Shown: positions 17,245 to 26,109, counted from the stretch's first letter. The stretch is 47,776 nt of DNA from an uncultured Lachnospiraceae bacterium (GCA_934293375.1 CAKQYS010000015.1:1-47776); one strand, 5' to 3'. A program made the numbers and translations. Notes: generated from the sequence alone by a model not told the origin.

Positions 17245-17261
17245 TATATAGATGTGCTTTT

Positions 17262-17335
17262 GTATCTGTAGCTCAGTAGGATAGAGCGTCCGCCTCCTAA
17301 GCGGAAGGCCGTGGGTTCGACTCCCGCCAGGTACA
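17262..17335 (+). tRNA. tRNA-Arg (anticodon CCT)
   Basis: A 74-nt cloverleaf. The acceptor GTATCTG pairs with CAGGTAC and the discriminator is A. The D arm is GCTC/GAGC, the anticodon stem TCCGC/GCGGA with loop CTCCTAA, and the T arm GTGGG-TTCGACT-CCCGC. CCA is not encoded. No clear terminator follows, so the transcript may run into the coiled-coil gene. Confidence 0.97.
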
Positions 17336-17390
17336 TTTTCTATCATATTATAAGTAACTGAATTTTAGTATTTGATTTGGGGGATGAATA

Positions 17391-17978
17391 ATGAATCAAA
17401 GATCAAGAATGAATTTAATTGTAAGTGCCATTGCGATGATGGGAGCATTACTTGTGATCTTTTACCTGATTATGGTGATGCCTACCAGACTGGATCTTAT
17501 TGTTACATTCGGTATTATTGTTCTCGCCGATACTTATTTTCTGGCAGATGGGATTCTCAAACGCATGGATGATATTGCAGCAGATTCTCTGAACAAGCAG
17601 GCTGAGATTGCCAAGGTTGAGAAGGGTATCTATTCTGTTGCGAAGCGTGAAGAGTCAGCCATGAATGACAGACTAAATCAGCTTGTTACAGTCATTGACG
17701 AACTCAAGGCAGAAAATGCCAGACTGAATGAAGAACTGATTGAACAGCAAAAACTGTTTACAAAGGTGGACATGAAGAAATCCCAAGAGAACATGAATAA
17801 AATAATTAACGGCAATGATCGTGTAGCCAAGCTGCTTGTGCAGCTGACCAGCTCCAGCAGCAGCCATTCAGAAGAAACAATATCCGTACTGAATGATATT
17901 GCCTTTGCACTGGATGCGGATAAAACACGTGAAGAATTGAATGCCAAGGTACATAAAATGCCGCCACGGGCAGAATAA
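17391..17978 (+). CDS. Hypothetical membrane protein with coiled coil
   Basis: A 195-residue protein. Two closely spaced membrane helices occupy about 8-30 and 36-52. They are followed by a long, probably cytoplasmic coiled coil (about 60-140) rich in heptads (NDRLNQLVTVIDELKAENARLNEELIEQQ). A polyserine patch (TSSSSSHSEE) and a basic tail come next. I do not recognise a family. The start has GGGGGATGAATA before the ATG. It is followed after 18 bp by the exonuclease gene, so the two are probably co-transcribed. It could be a scaffold or division-associated protein, but nothing in it proves that. Confidence 0.75.
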   Translation: MNQRSRMNLIVSAIAMMGALLVIFYLIMVMPTRLDLIVTFGIIVLADTYFLADGILKRMDDIAADSLNKQAEIAKVEKGIYSVAKREESAMNDRLNQLVTVIDELKAENARLNEELIEQQKLFTKVDMKKSQENMNKIINGNDRVAKLLVQLTSSSSSHSEETISVLNDIAFALDADKTREELNAKVHKMPPRAE

Positions 17979-17996
17979 GGAAAGGACTACAGTCCA

Positions 17997-18962
17997 ATGA
18001 ACTACATTGTTTTTGACTTAGAATGGAATCAGTCTTCCAAGCCTGGCGGGGAGAATGATCTCATGCCTTTTGAGATTATTGAGATTGGTGCAGTCAAATT
18101 AAACTCCAAATTTAATATCATTGATGAATATGGAAGCATTATCAGACCACAGATCTATACCCGATTGCAGAGCCGTATCCGGGAAATGCTGAACTATGAT
18201 GAATCGCTTTTAAAAACAGGCAGACATTTTGATATCGTCTGTAAGGAATTTCTTGAATGGTGTGGTGAAGATTATATTTTCTGTACATGGGGTCCATTAG
18301 ATCTATATTATCTACAGCAAAATATGGATTTCTACATGATGCCACCTCTTGAGAAGCCTCTTCGCTTCTACAATCTTCAAGATATTTTTGAAATGTATTT
18401 TCCGGATCTGGGAGCATGCCGGCTGGAAAGAGCGGTAGATCACCTGGACATTATTTCGGATCAACCATTCCATAGTGCGATCAATGACGCACGCTACACA
18501 GGACTGGTCATGGCTGCCATGAAACTTCGAAATCTGAATGATCTCTATAGTGTAGATTACTACAACAATCCAAAATCCATTGATGAAGAAGTTATCAGCA
18601 GACATAAAACTTATTCCGAGCATATTTCCAGAGAATTTGACAATAAAAATGACGCAATGATGGATAAGAATCTTCTCACATTATACTGTGCGAAATGCAA
18701 CCGTAAGATAGCCAAAAAGATCAAATGGTTTTCCAATAATTCATCAAACTATTTATGTGTAGGTAAATGCTGGTATCACGGATATGTCCTAGGTAAGATC
18801 AAATTTAAGCATACTTTCGATGACAAGGTCTTCATGATCAAGAAGACACAAATGATTTCAAAATCTGAAATGGAACACATCAAGGATCGACAGATCCTGA
18901 TTCGGGAAAAGAGAAAAGAAAAGAATAAGAAAAGTAAACCGAACTCTGATTCTATACAATAA
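17997..18962 (+). CDS. DEDDh 3'-5' exonuclease with C-terminal zinc-ribbon-like domain
   Basis: The 321-residue protein has the exonuclease III-superfamily fold. ExoI is FDLEWN (D7, E9), ExoII is TWGPLDLYYL (D102) and ExoIII is HSAINDARYTG (H159, D164), so the DEDDh active site is complete, as in KapD and ERI-1-type RNases. Residues 231-258 add C-x2-C and C-x3-C pairs (C231, C234, C254, C258), which look like a zinc ribbon, and a lysine-rich tail follows. The combination suggests RNA or structured nucleic-acid processing; the substrate is unknown. Its last bases overlap the shared terminator. Confidence 0.85.
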   Translation: MNYIVFDLEWNQSSKPGGENDLMPFEIIEIGAVKLNSKFNIIDEYGSIIRPQIYTRLQSRIREMLNYDESLLKTGRHFDIVCKEFLEWCGEDYIFCTWGPLDLYYLQQNMDFYMMPPLEKPLRFYNLQDIFEMYFPDLGACRLERAVDHLDIISDQPFHSAINDARYTGLVMAAMKLRNLNDLYSVDYYNNPKSIDEEVISRHKTYSEHISREFDNKNDAMMDKNLLTLYCAKCNRKIAKKIKWFSNNSSNYLCVGKCWYHGYVLGKIKFKHTFDDKVFMIKKTQMISKSEMEHIKDRQILIREKRKEKNKKSKPNSDSIQ

Positions 18963-18987
18963 AAGCCTGTCTTTCGACAGGCTTTTA
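18961..18987. terminator. Bidirectional terminator between the exonuclease gene and rsmG
   Basis: A perfect 11-bp stem (AAAAGCCTGTC/GACAGGCTTTT) with TTTC loop. Both flanks give U-runs, so it ends the exonuclease gene and the opposing rsmG-mnmG-mnmE transcript. Confidence 0.92.
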
Positions 18988-18995
18988 TTTTGTCT

Positions 18996-19739
18996 TTATT
19001 GAATTGGGTTCTTTGTTGCCGTACCGGCTTTTCTTGGATATGCCTTTGGTGTCTCCTTTGTTTTATGCACGATTACAAAGCTTCTCTCAATGTTTGGAAC
19101 ACTGGCATCCCCATCCAGCGTACCCGGTAAAGTAAGTTTAGATATATGTTCAATCTTACCACCGAGAACTGCTACTGCTTTCTTTGCACTCTCAATCTCA
19201 TCTTCGATATTTCCCGATTTATATGGAATAAAATAACCTCCCTTTGTTAAAAAAGGAATGCAATATTCACTCAGTGATGCCATATTGGCTACTGCACGGG
19301 ATACACATAAATCAAATTTTTCACGATACAATTGATTCCTCGCACCCTCCTCTGCTCTGGCATGTACAGCTGATATATCACATAATTCTAACCGATCAAT
19401 CACTGTATTTAGAAAATTCACTCTTTTATTGAGAGAATCCAATAACAAGATCTGATGCTGCGGAAATGCTATCTTCAGTGGAATACCGGGAAATCCTGCT
19501 CCTGTTCCCACATCTATCATTGTCATTTTTTTCTCTTTTGCAATCTGTGGAAATGCTGTAACCAATGCGATTGAATCTATAAAATGCTTCAAAATTACAT
19601 CTTCTAATTCCGTGATAGCTGTCAGATTCATTACCTTATTTGTCTCTACCAACATTTCATAATATGTCTGAAACTGCATCAGCTGCTCATCCGATAACGA
19701 AATATTCCATTGTTTTACATACTCTCTTAATCTTTCCAT
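18996..19739 (-). CDS. rsmG: 16S rRNA (guanine527-N7)-methyltransferase RsmG
   Basis: A SAM-dependent methyltransferase acting on G527 of 16S rRNA. It has 247 residues. The SAM loop is DVGTGAGFPGIPLKIAFP, followed by LLDSLNKRVNFLN, and the catalytic-region segment is DLCVSRAVANMASLSEYC. The extended C-terminal tail is basic and proline-rich. It is the last gene of mnmE-mnmG-rsmG, 30 bp after mnmG. AGGG lies 10 nt before the ATG. Loss of this enzyme gives low-level streptomycin resistance in other bacteria; here it looks intact. Confidence 0.95.
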   Translation of the reverse strand: MERLREYVKQWNISLSDEQLMQFQTYYEMLVETNKVMNLTAITELEDVILKHFIDSIALVTAFPQIAKEKKMTMIDVGTGAGFPGIPLKIAFPQHQILLLDSLNKRVNFLNTVIDRLELCDISAVHARAEEGARNQLYREKFDLCVSRAVANMASLSEYCIPFLTKGGYFIPYKSGNIEDEIESAKKAVAVLGGKIEHISKLTLPGTLDGDASVPNIERSFVIVHKTKETPKAYPRKAGTATKNPIQ

Positions 19740-19769
19740 TTATTTGTCCCTATTCTGATCATTTTCATT

Positions 19770-21656
19770 TTATTGTCCAAGATAAATCAGCAAAACTGAA
19801 ATGTCCGCCGGTGATACACCTGATATTCGTGATGCCTGCCCGATGTTTTCCGGGCGTACATTAGATAGCTTCTGTCTTGCCTCTTTTCTCAGGTTGTGTA
19901 CATCATTATAATCAATATCTACCGGTATTCTCTTTTTCTCTAACTTCTTAAAATGTTCCACCTGTTGATATTGTCTCTTAATATAACCTTCATACTTGAT
20001 CTCAATATTGATCTGATCCATAATATCATGGTAGTATCTCTGTCCTTGAAAATCCGGTCTTTCAAGATCTAACGGAGCTACCGTTTCATATGTAAACTCC
20101 GGTCTTCTGATCAAATCAGCAATTGAAACTGCAGTCTTTAACGGTGTACTTTCATGCAGTTCCAAAAATGCCTGCACCGCACGGTTTGCACCTACCATTG
20201 TCTCATTCAACCTGCTGATTTCAGAGGCTATCATATCCCGTTTCTGACAAAAATTCTCATATCTTTCATCATCGATCAATCCAATCTCATGTCCAATCTC
20301 AGTCAGACGAAGATCAGCATTGTCCTGGCGAAGCAACAATCTGTATTCTGCTCTTGATGTCATCATACGATATGGTTCAAATGTCTCTTTTGTCACCAGA
20401 TCATCTACCAGAACACCTATATATGCCTGTGATCTGTCAAGCACAACAGGCTCTTTTCCTTGTAGCTTTCTTGCCGCATTGATGCCGGCCATAATTCCCT
20501 GTGCCGCAGCCTCCTCATATCCGGAACTGCCATTAAACTGTCCACCACTAAATAGTCCCTCAATCTTCTTAAATTCCAATGAAGGCTTCAACTGCAATGC
20601 ATTGATACAATCATATTCAATTGCATACGCATTTCTCACAATATTTGCATGTTCGAGTCCCGGAACACTTCGGTACATTGCATACTGTACATCCTCAGGC
20701 AAAGAACTTGACATACCACCAATATACATCTCATTTGTGTTCTCACCTTCAGGTTCAATAAATACCTGATGTCTGTCTTTATCCGGAAACTTCATCACCT
20801 TATCTTCAATTGAAGGACAATATCTCGGTCCCGTTCCTTCAATTGCACCGGAAAATAAAGGAGATCTGTCAATATTATTTCTGATAATCTCATGTGTTGT
20901 CTGATTCGTATAAGTCAGCCAACATGAAATCTGATCTCTTGTGATCTCTTCTTCCAGATTGGTGAAAGAAAAAGGCACAATATGTGCATCACCAAACTGT
21001 TCTTCCATTTTAGAAAAATCAATACTTCTCTTATCAATACGGGCAGGTGTTCCGGTTTTAAATCTTCTGAGCTGAACACCGATTTTCTTCAAGGAATCTG
21101 TCAGTTCATTTGCTGCCTGCAATCCATTCGGTCCTGTCGGATTACTAACATCTCCATAAATACATCTTGCCTTCAGATATGTTCCGGTACACAAAATCAC
21201 AGCTCTTGTATGATAGATTGCACCGGATTTCGTCTTCACGCCTTTCACAACACCATCACAAGCCATAACTTCAGTCACTTCTGCCTGTCTTAACACCAGA
21301 CGATCTGTATTCTCTAACACCTTTTTCATCTCGGTTGTGTAATTTTTCTTATCTGCCTGTGCCCGCAAAGAATGCACAGCCGGTCCCTTGGACTTATTTA
21401 ACATCTTTGACTGTATATAAGTCTTGTCAATATTTTTGCCCATTTCACCACCAAGTGCATCTATTTCCCTGACAAGATGTCCCTTTGAGCTTCCTCCTAC
21501 ATTGGGATTGCAAGGCATCATGGCAACACTATCCATACTCACGGTAAACAAAATTGTATTCATACCCATTCTTGCACATGCCAATGCTGCCTCACATCCG
21601 GCATGTCCGGCACCTACTACAGCCACATCATATGTTTCTTCTAATACACAATTCAT
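19770..21656 (-). CDS. mnmG: tRNA uridine-5-carboxymethylaminomethyl modification enzyme MnmG (GidA)
   Basis: An FAD-dependent enzyme that, with MnmE, makes cmnm5U34 in tRNAs. It has 628 residues from the preferred start. The FAD-binding loop is VVGAGHAGCEAAL near the N-terminus. Conserved blocks include CNPNVGGSSKGHLVREIDALGG, ALGG-linked Q/K residues and the C-terminal MTSRAEYRLLLRQDNADLRL, and the protein ends with the helical MnmE-interaction region. An in-frame ATG at 21683 directly follows the mnmE stop but has no ribosome site. The ATG at 21656 has GGAGG 8 nt upstream, so I chose it. Confidence 0.96.
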   Translation of the reverse strand: MNCVLEETYDVAVVGAGHAGCEAALACARMGMNTILFTVSMDSVAMMPCNPNVGGSSKGHLVREIDALGGEMGKNIDKTYIQSKMLNKSKGPAVHSLRAQADKKNYTTEMKKVLENTDRLVLRQAEVTEVMACDGVVKGVKTKSGAIYHTRAVILCTGTYLKARCIYGDVSNPTGPNGLQAANELTDSLKKIGVQLRRFKTGTPARIDKRSIDFSKMEEQFGDAHIVPFSFTNLEEEITRDQISCWLTYTNQTTHEIIRNNIDRSPLFSGAIEGTGPRYCPSIEDKVMKFPDKDRHQVFIEPEGENTNEMYIGGMSSSLPEDVQYAMYRSVPGLEHANIVRNAYAIEYDCINALQLKPSLEFKKIEGLFSGGQFNGSSGYEEAAAQGIMAGINAARKLQGKEPVVLDRSQAYIGVLVDDLVTKETFEPYRMMTSRAEYRLLLRQDNADLRLTEIGHEIGLIDDERYENFCQKRDMIASEISRLNETMVGANRAVQAFLELHESTPLKTAVSIADLIRRPEFTYETVAPLDLERPDFQGQRYYHDIMDQINIEIKYEGYIKRQYQQVEHFKKLEKKRIPVDIDYNDVHNLRKEARQKLSNVRPENIGQASRISGVSPADISVLLIYLGQ

Positions 21657-21683
21657 TTCTCTTTCCTCCGGAAATTCATGCAT

Positions 21684-23060
21684 TTACTTACCCATACAAA
21701 ATTCACTAAATATCTTATCTACCAGATCATCTTCCAGTGATTCACCAATAATATAACCCAGCTCCTCATATGCAGCCATCAGGTCAATTGAGAAGAAATC
21801 CTCCGGCATATTCTGATCTATACTATCCTGAACATTTTGCAGAGATTCCTTGGCATGCAGCAAAGCTTCTTTATGTCGTGCATTTGTAATATACACTTCA
21901 TCATTAAATTTCAACTCACCATGGAAAAACATATCCTTAATAATGGCAAATAAATCCGGAATTCCCTGACCATATTTTGCAGAAAATCCAATTGTCTTCT
22001 TATCCAGTCTGGCTATTATTTCTGTCTTATCTGCCTTCGGACTCAGATCCTGTTTATTTAAAATAATGATCACTTTCTTATCCTGAATCCGGTCCATTAT
22101 TTCATAATCATTTTCGTCAAGTGGTCTGGACATATCGACAACATACAGAATCAGATCTGCATCATCAATATTATTTTTTGCTTTATCCACACCCATTTTC
22201 TCTACAATATTATCAGTATTCCGGATACCGGCAGTATCCATAATATTGAGGGAAATACCATCCATATTCACAGATTCTTCTAATGTATCTCTTGTTGTGC
22301 CCTCTATATCTGTCACTATTGCACGATCTTCACCTAGCAGTGCATTTAACAATGAAGACTTTCCGGCATTTGGCTTGCCGACAATGACTGTCTTAATACC
22401 CTCTTTTATGATCTTTCCATTGTCTGCAGATACGATCAAATGTCTGACCTGTCCTAAAATCTCCATCACATCATTTTGCAATCTGCATGAATATCCATCC
22501 AGACTATAATGTTCAGGATCATCCAGTGCAGATTCAATATAAGCAACATGATATAATATTTTTTCCCGAAGACTTTTAATCTCATCGGATAACATACCTC
22601 GAAGTTGCATGAGCGATGCCTTCGCTGAGTATTCATTTTTAGCATGAATCATATCCATCACAGATTCTGCCTGTGACATATCAATCCTGCCACTTAAGAA
22701 AGCCCTCTTTGTAAATTCCCCCGGATCAGCCACTCGTGCACCTGCTCTGATCACAGCGTCCAGGATGCGTCTTATCATCACAATACCACCATGACATTGA
22801 ATTTCCACCACATCTTCACCTGTGTAAGTATGTGGAGCACGCATCACAAGCACAATTGCCTCATCCAACATTTCTTCTCCATCCATTACATGTCCAAATG
22901 CTGCTGTATATGTCTGCATCAATCTGAGACTACCCTTCTTCGCAGGCCGAAATAACCTATCCACCACCAAAATTGCTTCACTACCGCTCACTCTGATGAT
23001 TCCAATACCCGCATCCGTCATACCGGTCGCAATCGCTGCAATTGTATCTGCTGTTCTCAT
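21684..23060 (-). CDS. mnmE: tRNA modification GTPase MnmE (TrmE)
   Basis: A GTPase partner of MnmG in wobble-uridine modification. The 458 residues are in family order: an N-terminal tetrahydrofolate-binding domain, a helical domain and an inserted G domain with GKPNAGKSSLLNALLG (G1), TTRDTLEE (G2), DTAGI (G3) and NKQD (G4). The C-terminal C-x-G-K is present as CMGK. The ATG has AAAGGA 8 nt upstream. It begins the mnmE-mnmG-rsmG operon, preceded by the repeat-bearing spacer at 23095-23185. Confidence 0.96.
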   Translation of the reverse strand: MRTADTIAAIATGMTDAGIGIIRVSGSEAILVVDRLFRPAKKGSLRLMQTYTAAFGHVMDGEEMLDEAIVLVMRAPHTYTGEDVVEIQCHGGIVMIRRILDAVIRAGARVADPGEFTKRAFLSGRIDMSQAESVMDMIHAKNEYSAKASLMQLRGMLSDEIKSLREKILYHVAYIESALDDPEHYSLDGYSCRLQNDVMEILGQVRHLIVSADNGKIIKEGIKTVIVGKPNAGKSSLLNALLGEDRAIVTDIEGTTRDTLEESVNMDGISLNIMDTAGIRNTDNIVEKMGVDKAKNNIDDADLILYVVDMSRPLDENDYEIMDRIQDKKVIIILNKQDLSPKADKTEIIARLDKKTIGFSAKYGQGIPDLFAIIKDMFFHGELKFNDEVYITNARHKEALLHAKESLQNVQDSIDQNMPEDFFSIDLMAAYEELGYIIGESLEDDLVDKIFSEFCMGK

Positions 23061-23094
23061 GGCTGTATCCTTTCTACATAAAATTCATATTTTT

Positions 23095-23185
23095 CTCATT
23101 ATATCATCTCGCCTGCGGCTCGATGTTTGTTTTCGCATTATGCCGGCCTGTGCAAGCACTGCCGTCGCAATGCTCATTATATCAT
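23095..23185. repeat. 13-bp direct repeats flanking a 65-bp GC-richer segment
   Basis: CTCATTATATCAT occurs at 23095-23107 and 23173-23185. The 65 bp between is markedly GC-richer than its surroundings and contains GC-rich hairpin-like pieces. On the minus strand each repeat reads ATGATATAATGAG, which contains a TATAAT -10. The mnmE promoter may therefore be duplicated, or a small element may have inserted with a duplicated target. Confidence 0.55.
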
Positions 23186-23244
23186 AATTCCATGATATAT
23201 AAAATAATATATTTTCCTGTATATTCACAAGTCCATATAACATA

Positions 23245-23272
23245 GAAAAAGGAAGCACATACATGCTTCCTT
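23245..23272 (-). terminator. Terminator of the rpmH-rnpA-yidD-yidC-jag operon
   Basis: The 9-bp stem AAGGAAGCA/TGCTTCCTT with a 6-nt loop is followed on the minus strand by TTTTTC, just past the jag stop. Confidence 0.85.
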
Positions 23273-23287
23273 CTTTTATAGCAAATA

Positions 23288-23929
23288 TTAGTAAGACTTC
23301 TTCTCGTATCTCTTCAGTTCTACGATAATATGTCTGTTAGGCTCTTCACCTTCACTCCTTGTTGTGACATATCTGTCATTCTGTAATGCAGAATGGATGA
23401 TCCGTCTCTCATATGGATTCATCGGTTCAAGTGACATTGGCTTCTTATATCTCTTTACCTTGATCGCAATGTTTCTTGCAAGCTGCTCTAATGTCTCTTT
23501 TCTTCTTGCACGATAATTTTCCGTATCAAGCTTTACACGAATGTAATTCTCGCTCTCCTTATTCACAAATAAACTGATCAGATACTGAAGCGCATCCAAT
23601 GTCTGTCCTCTCTTGCCGATAAGAATTCCCATCTCCTGACCTGTCAGGTTGATATCCATATTTCTTTCTTCCTCATCATATTGAATATCTACAACAGCAT
23701 CAATATTCATAGCCTTAAATAAAGCATCCAGATATACCTCTGTCTTATCCACAACAGTTTCTTTTCTTCTTGCCTTAATAATAGCCGGCTTCTTATTAAT
23801 TCCAAGAAATCCCGGATTTCCCTTATCTATTACTTCATAATCTAATTCTTCACTTGCAATACCATACTGGATCGTAGCTGCTGTCACAGCCTCCTCTACG
23901 GTCTTCCCCTTAAATTCAATATATTCCAT
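23288..23929 (-). CDS. jag: RNA-binding protein Jag (KhpB/EloR type)
   Basis: A 213-residue cytoplasmic RNA-binding protein with three parts. A Jag-N domain (1-52) starts YIEFKGKTVEEAV and ends near NPGFLGINKKPA. A KH domain contains the modified GxxG loop IGKRGQTLDALQYL, and a C-terminal R3H domain contains NPYERRIIHSALQ. Relatives act with KhpA on mRNAs and cell elongation. Its ATG overlaps the yidC stop as TAATG, indicating translational coupling. The linker between Jag-N and KH is short, as in many clostridia. Confidence 0.94.
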   Translation of the reverse strand: MEYIEFKGKTVEEAVTAATIQYGIASEELDYEVIDKGNPGFLGINKKPAIIKARRKETVVDKTEVYLDALFKAMNIDAVVDIQYDEEERNMDINLTGQEMGILIGKRGQTLDALQYLISLFVNKESENYIRVKLDTENYRARRKETLEQLARNIAIKVKRYKKPMSLEPMNPYERRIIHSALQNDRYVTTRSEGEEPNRHIIVELKRYEKKSY

Positions 23930-25212
23930 TATTTATCGTTCCTTCCCTTCATATCATCATAGTTTAACATGATATTTGCCTTTGATGCCATACTACCACT
24001 CTTATACTTCTTACCGGTATTATCTACACTCTGCATCTTTCTTGTATCATAGTTCTTCAGACTACGATTCGTAATCTGACTGCTCATTGGCTGATTTTCA
24101 TCTGTACCGGACATGCCTGATGCTTCCATTGCACGCTCCATAAAGGATTTCTTATCACCCTGCTTTGCAGCTTTCTTCGCAGCCTTCTCAATCTGCTTGT
24201 CCATGATCTTATCCATATCCGCAACATGATCATAATAATAATTCACACCTAACTGGATGATCAATGAAATCAATGAGTTGACGATCCAGTAAATACCAAT
24301 ACCACATGGCAGCAATACACACATGAAAAATGACATAATAGGCATAAACATCATTGTCTTCATCATAGAATTTGCCATCTGATTGTCAGCATTCATATTA
24401 TTCTTCTTGTTCTGATTCATAGAAACCAACATACTGATAAACTGCAGTGCTGTTGAAATCAAAGGAATCAATAAAGCAACAGAAAGTTTGAATCCCGGTA
24501 CATCTGACATACTGATTCCAAATAAGAAATCATTTGTTGCCTGAATACTTGGCAGATTGCTGTTAATAGCATCCACAATATTCGGATAATCCTTCATCTG
24601 TGAAATAAAATCATTCCACTGTGAGCTGGAAAATTTATCGATCACATCAATCACTACATTACTTGGAATACCCTTATCAAAATTATTGATCACATTGGTA
24701 GCCTGTGAAATCTTATTATCTGTTACAAATTTGGTCAATATCTCCTGATAATTGATACCTGAATTCACAATGGAATCGGCAATCGGCGTATAAAAATTCT
24801 TGATAGAAGAAACATACGCAGGTACATTTCTAACTACATCATAAAGGCCCATGATGATAGGAAACTGAATCAATGTCGGCAGACATCCTGCTGTCATACT
24901 GGTACCATATTTTTTGTATACAGCATTGATCTCCTGATTCTGCTTCATCATGGATTCCTGGTCTGTCTTGTTCTTGTACTTCTTCTGAATCTGTTGAATC
25001 TCCGGCTGAATCACTGCGTTGATCTTGGTTGACTTCTGCATCTTCATATTCAGTGGAAGCAGAATCAGCTTCACAACAATTGTAAATATGATAATACAAA
25101 TACCAACACTCGCCACTCCGTCAACTGCCAGAATGTTGTATATTAAATCCATAATTTTTCCAAATAACCAGGAAACCGGATATAATATACCACTTTGCAT
25201 TGTTAATAACAT
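23929..25212 (-). CDS. yidC: Membrane protein insertase YidC/OxaI
   Basis: It inserts and folds membrane proteins, with or without SecYEG. The protein has 427 residues and no lipobox cysteine. The first helix is followed by IFTIVVKLILLPLNMK, where the groove residue usually given as Arg is Lys (K48). The cytoplasmic hairpin (IQPEIQQIQKKYKNK...MMKQNQEINAVYKKYG) is standard. An extracytoplasmic insertion of about 100 residues lies between TM2 and TM3 (roughly 125-230), longer than in Bacillus SpoIIIJ. The tail is basic and long (about 335-427). AGGAGG is 5 nt upstream of the ATG. Confidence 0.95.
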   Translation of the reverse strand: MLLTMQSGILYPVSWLFGKIMDLIYNILAVDGVASVGICIIIFTIVVKLILLPLNMKMQKSTKINAVIQPEIQQIQKKYKNKTDQESMMKQNQEINAVYKKYGTSMTAGCLPTLIQFPIIMGLYDVVRNVPAYVSSIKNFYTPIADSIVNSGINYQEILTKFVTDNKISQATNVINNFDKGIPSNVVIDVIDKFSSSQWNDFISQMKDYPNIVDAINSNLPSIQATNDFLFGISMSDVPGFKLSVALLIPLISTALQFISMLVSMNQNKKNNMNADNQMANSMMKTMMFMPIMSFFMCVLLPCGIGIYWIVNSLISLIIQLGVNYYYDHVADMDKIMDKQIEKAAKKAAKQGDKKSFMERAMEASGMSGTDENQPMSSQITNRSLKNYDTRKMQSVDNTGKKYKSGSMASKANIMLNYDDMKGRNDK

Positions 25213-25224
25213 AAGTTCCTCCTT

Positions 25225-25443
25225 CTATGGGACAGGGTCATAGCCTCCCTTGCTAAATGGATTACATCTAAGAATTCTCCAGATAGCTAAAAGACTTCCC
25301 TTCATTGGGCCATATTTCTCAATCGCTAAAATGGCATACTTGGAACAGGTTGGATAATACTTACATGTGCCTGGCAGAAATGGAGATATATTTCTCTGAT
25401 AAAATCTGATACTTCCTATTAAAAATTGCTTACATATATTCAT
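25225..25443 (-). CDS. yidD: Membrane protein insertion efficiency factor YidD
   Basis: A small membrane-associated protein encoded between rnpA and yidC in most bacteria. It has 72 residues from the ATG at 25443. Diagnostic segments are the amphipathic RFYQRNISPFLPGTCKYYPTCSKYAILAIEKYG and RILRCNPFSKGGYDPVP, with three conserved cysteines. An ATG two codons upstream abuts the GGGGG ribosome site, so the internal ATG with a 6-nt gap is the better start. It is separated from yidC by 12 bp. Confidence 0.93.
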   Translation of the reverse strand: MNICKQFLIGSIRFYQRNISPFLPGTCKYYPTCSKYAILAIEKYGPMKGSLLAIWRILRCNPFSKGGYDPVP

Positions 25444-25463
25444 AAGCATCCCCCATCTGCATC

Positions 25464-25808
25464 TTATATCTGCTCTTTCATAATATCATGGAGCTTCAAT
25501 AAATGTAAAAATGCACTTTCAATATTCCAATATGACTGATCCTTTGCCATTGGGCGGGCTACGACGACAATATCAAACCCCGATTGTATTTTTGACTGAT
25601 TCAATCTGTAACTCTCACGAATTAACCGGGTCACCCGATGCCTTATTACACTATTTCCCACCTTTTTGCTGACTGAGATACCAAGTCTGATCTCTTCTTT
25701 CTGATTCGGAGCAATATACATAATCAGATATTTGTTTGCATAAGAAACCCTCTTATTATATACAGCACCGAATTCTCTGCTGTTTTTTAAAGATATAATA
25801 TTCTTCAA
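25464..25808 (-). CDS. rnpA: Ribonuclease P protein component
   Basis: The protein cofactor of RNase P, which matures tRNA 5' ends. It has 114 residues, with the family RNR-type motif VGNSVIRHRVTRLIRESYR and a C-terminal helix DIVVVARPMAKDQSYW. The start codon is TTG at 25808, preceded by GGATGTG with a 5-nt gap. The nearby ATG/GTG frames run into a stop, so TTG appears to be the only usable start. It lies 66 bp after rpmH in the usual ribosome-protein/RNase P operon. Confidence 0.93.
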   Translation of the reverse strand: MKNIISLKNSREFGAVYNKRVSYANKYLIMYIAPNQKEEIRLGISVSKKVGNSVIRHRVTRLIRESYRLNQSKIQSGFDIVVVARPMAKDQSYWNIESAFLHLLKLHDIMKEQI

Positions 25809-25874
25809 AACTACACATCCATTCTTTTCAAATCGCCCAAAAAATAAGAAAAGAAAAGGTCACATGACTGCGAC

Positions 25875-26009
25875 CTATGCTGATAACTTCTTTCTTCCCT
25901 TTGCTCTTCTTGAAGCTAAAACCTTTCTGCCGTTAGCAGTGCTCATTCTCTTTCTGAAACCATGAACCTTTGAACGTGATCTCTTCTTTGGCTGGAATGT
26001 CATCTTCAT
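25875..26009 (-). CDS. rpmH: Ribosomal protein L34
   Basis: The 44-residue L34 reads MKMTFQPKKRSRSKVHGFRK and continues RMSTANGRKVLASRRAKGRKKLSA, an exact family pattern. The ATG at 26009 is 9 nt from GGAGG, and an upstream in-frame ATG at 26015 is too close to it. It is the first gene of the left-facing operon at the origin and has a strong promoter at 26078-26106. Confidence 0.97.
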   Translation of the reverse strand: MKMTFQPKKRSRSKVHGFRKRMSTANGRKVLASRRAKGRKKLSA

Positions 26010-26077
26010 CTCCATACACCTCCTTCACTCTATTCTGACATCATTGCAATCATAAAGGTTTGCAAAATATCATTGCT

Positions 26078-26106
26078 ATTATATAGATAAAAGCACTATA
26101 AGTCAA
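26078..26106 (-). promoter_or_regulatory. Promoter of the rpmH operon
   Basis: On the minus strand, TTGACT (26106-26101), a 17-bp spacer and TATAAT (26083-26078). Confidence 0.8.
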
Positions 26107-26109
26107 GAA

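Noticed and set aside
19945..19965. Third parS site inside mnmG
   Set aside because: Only the half TGTTCCAC is present; the second half is not symmetrical.
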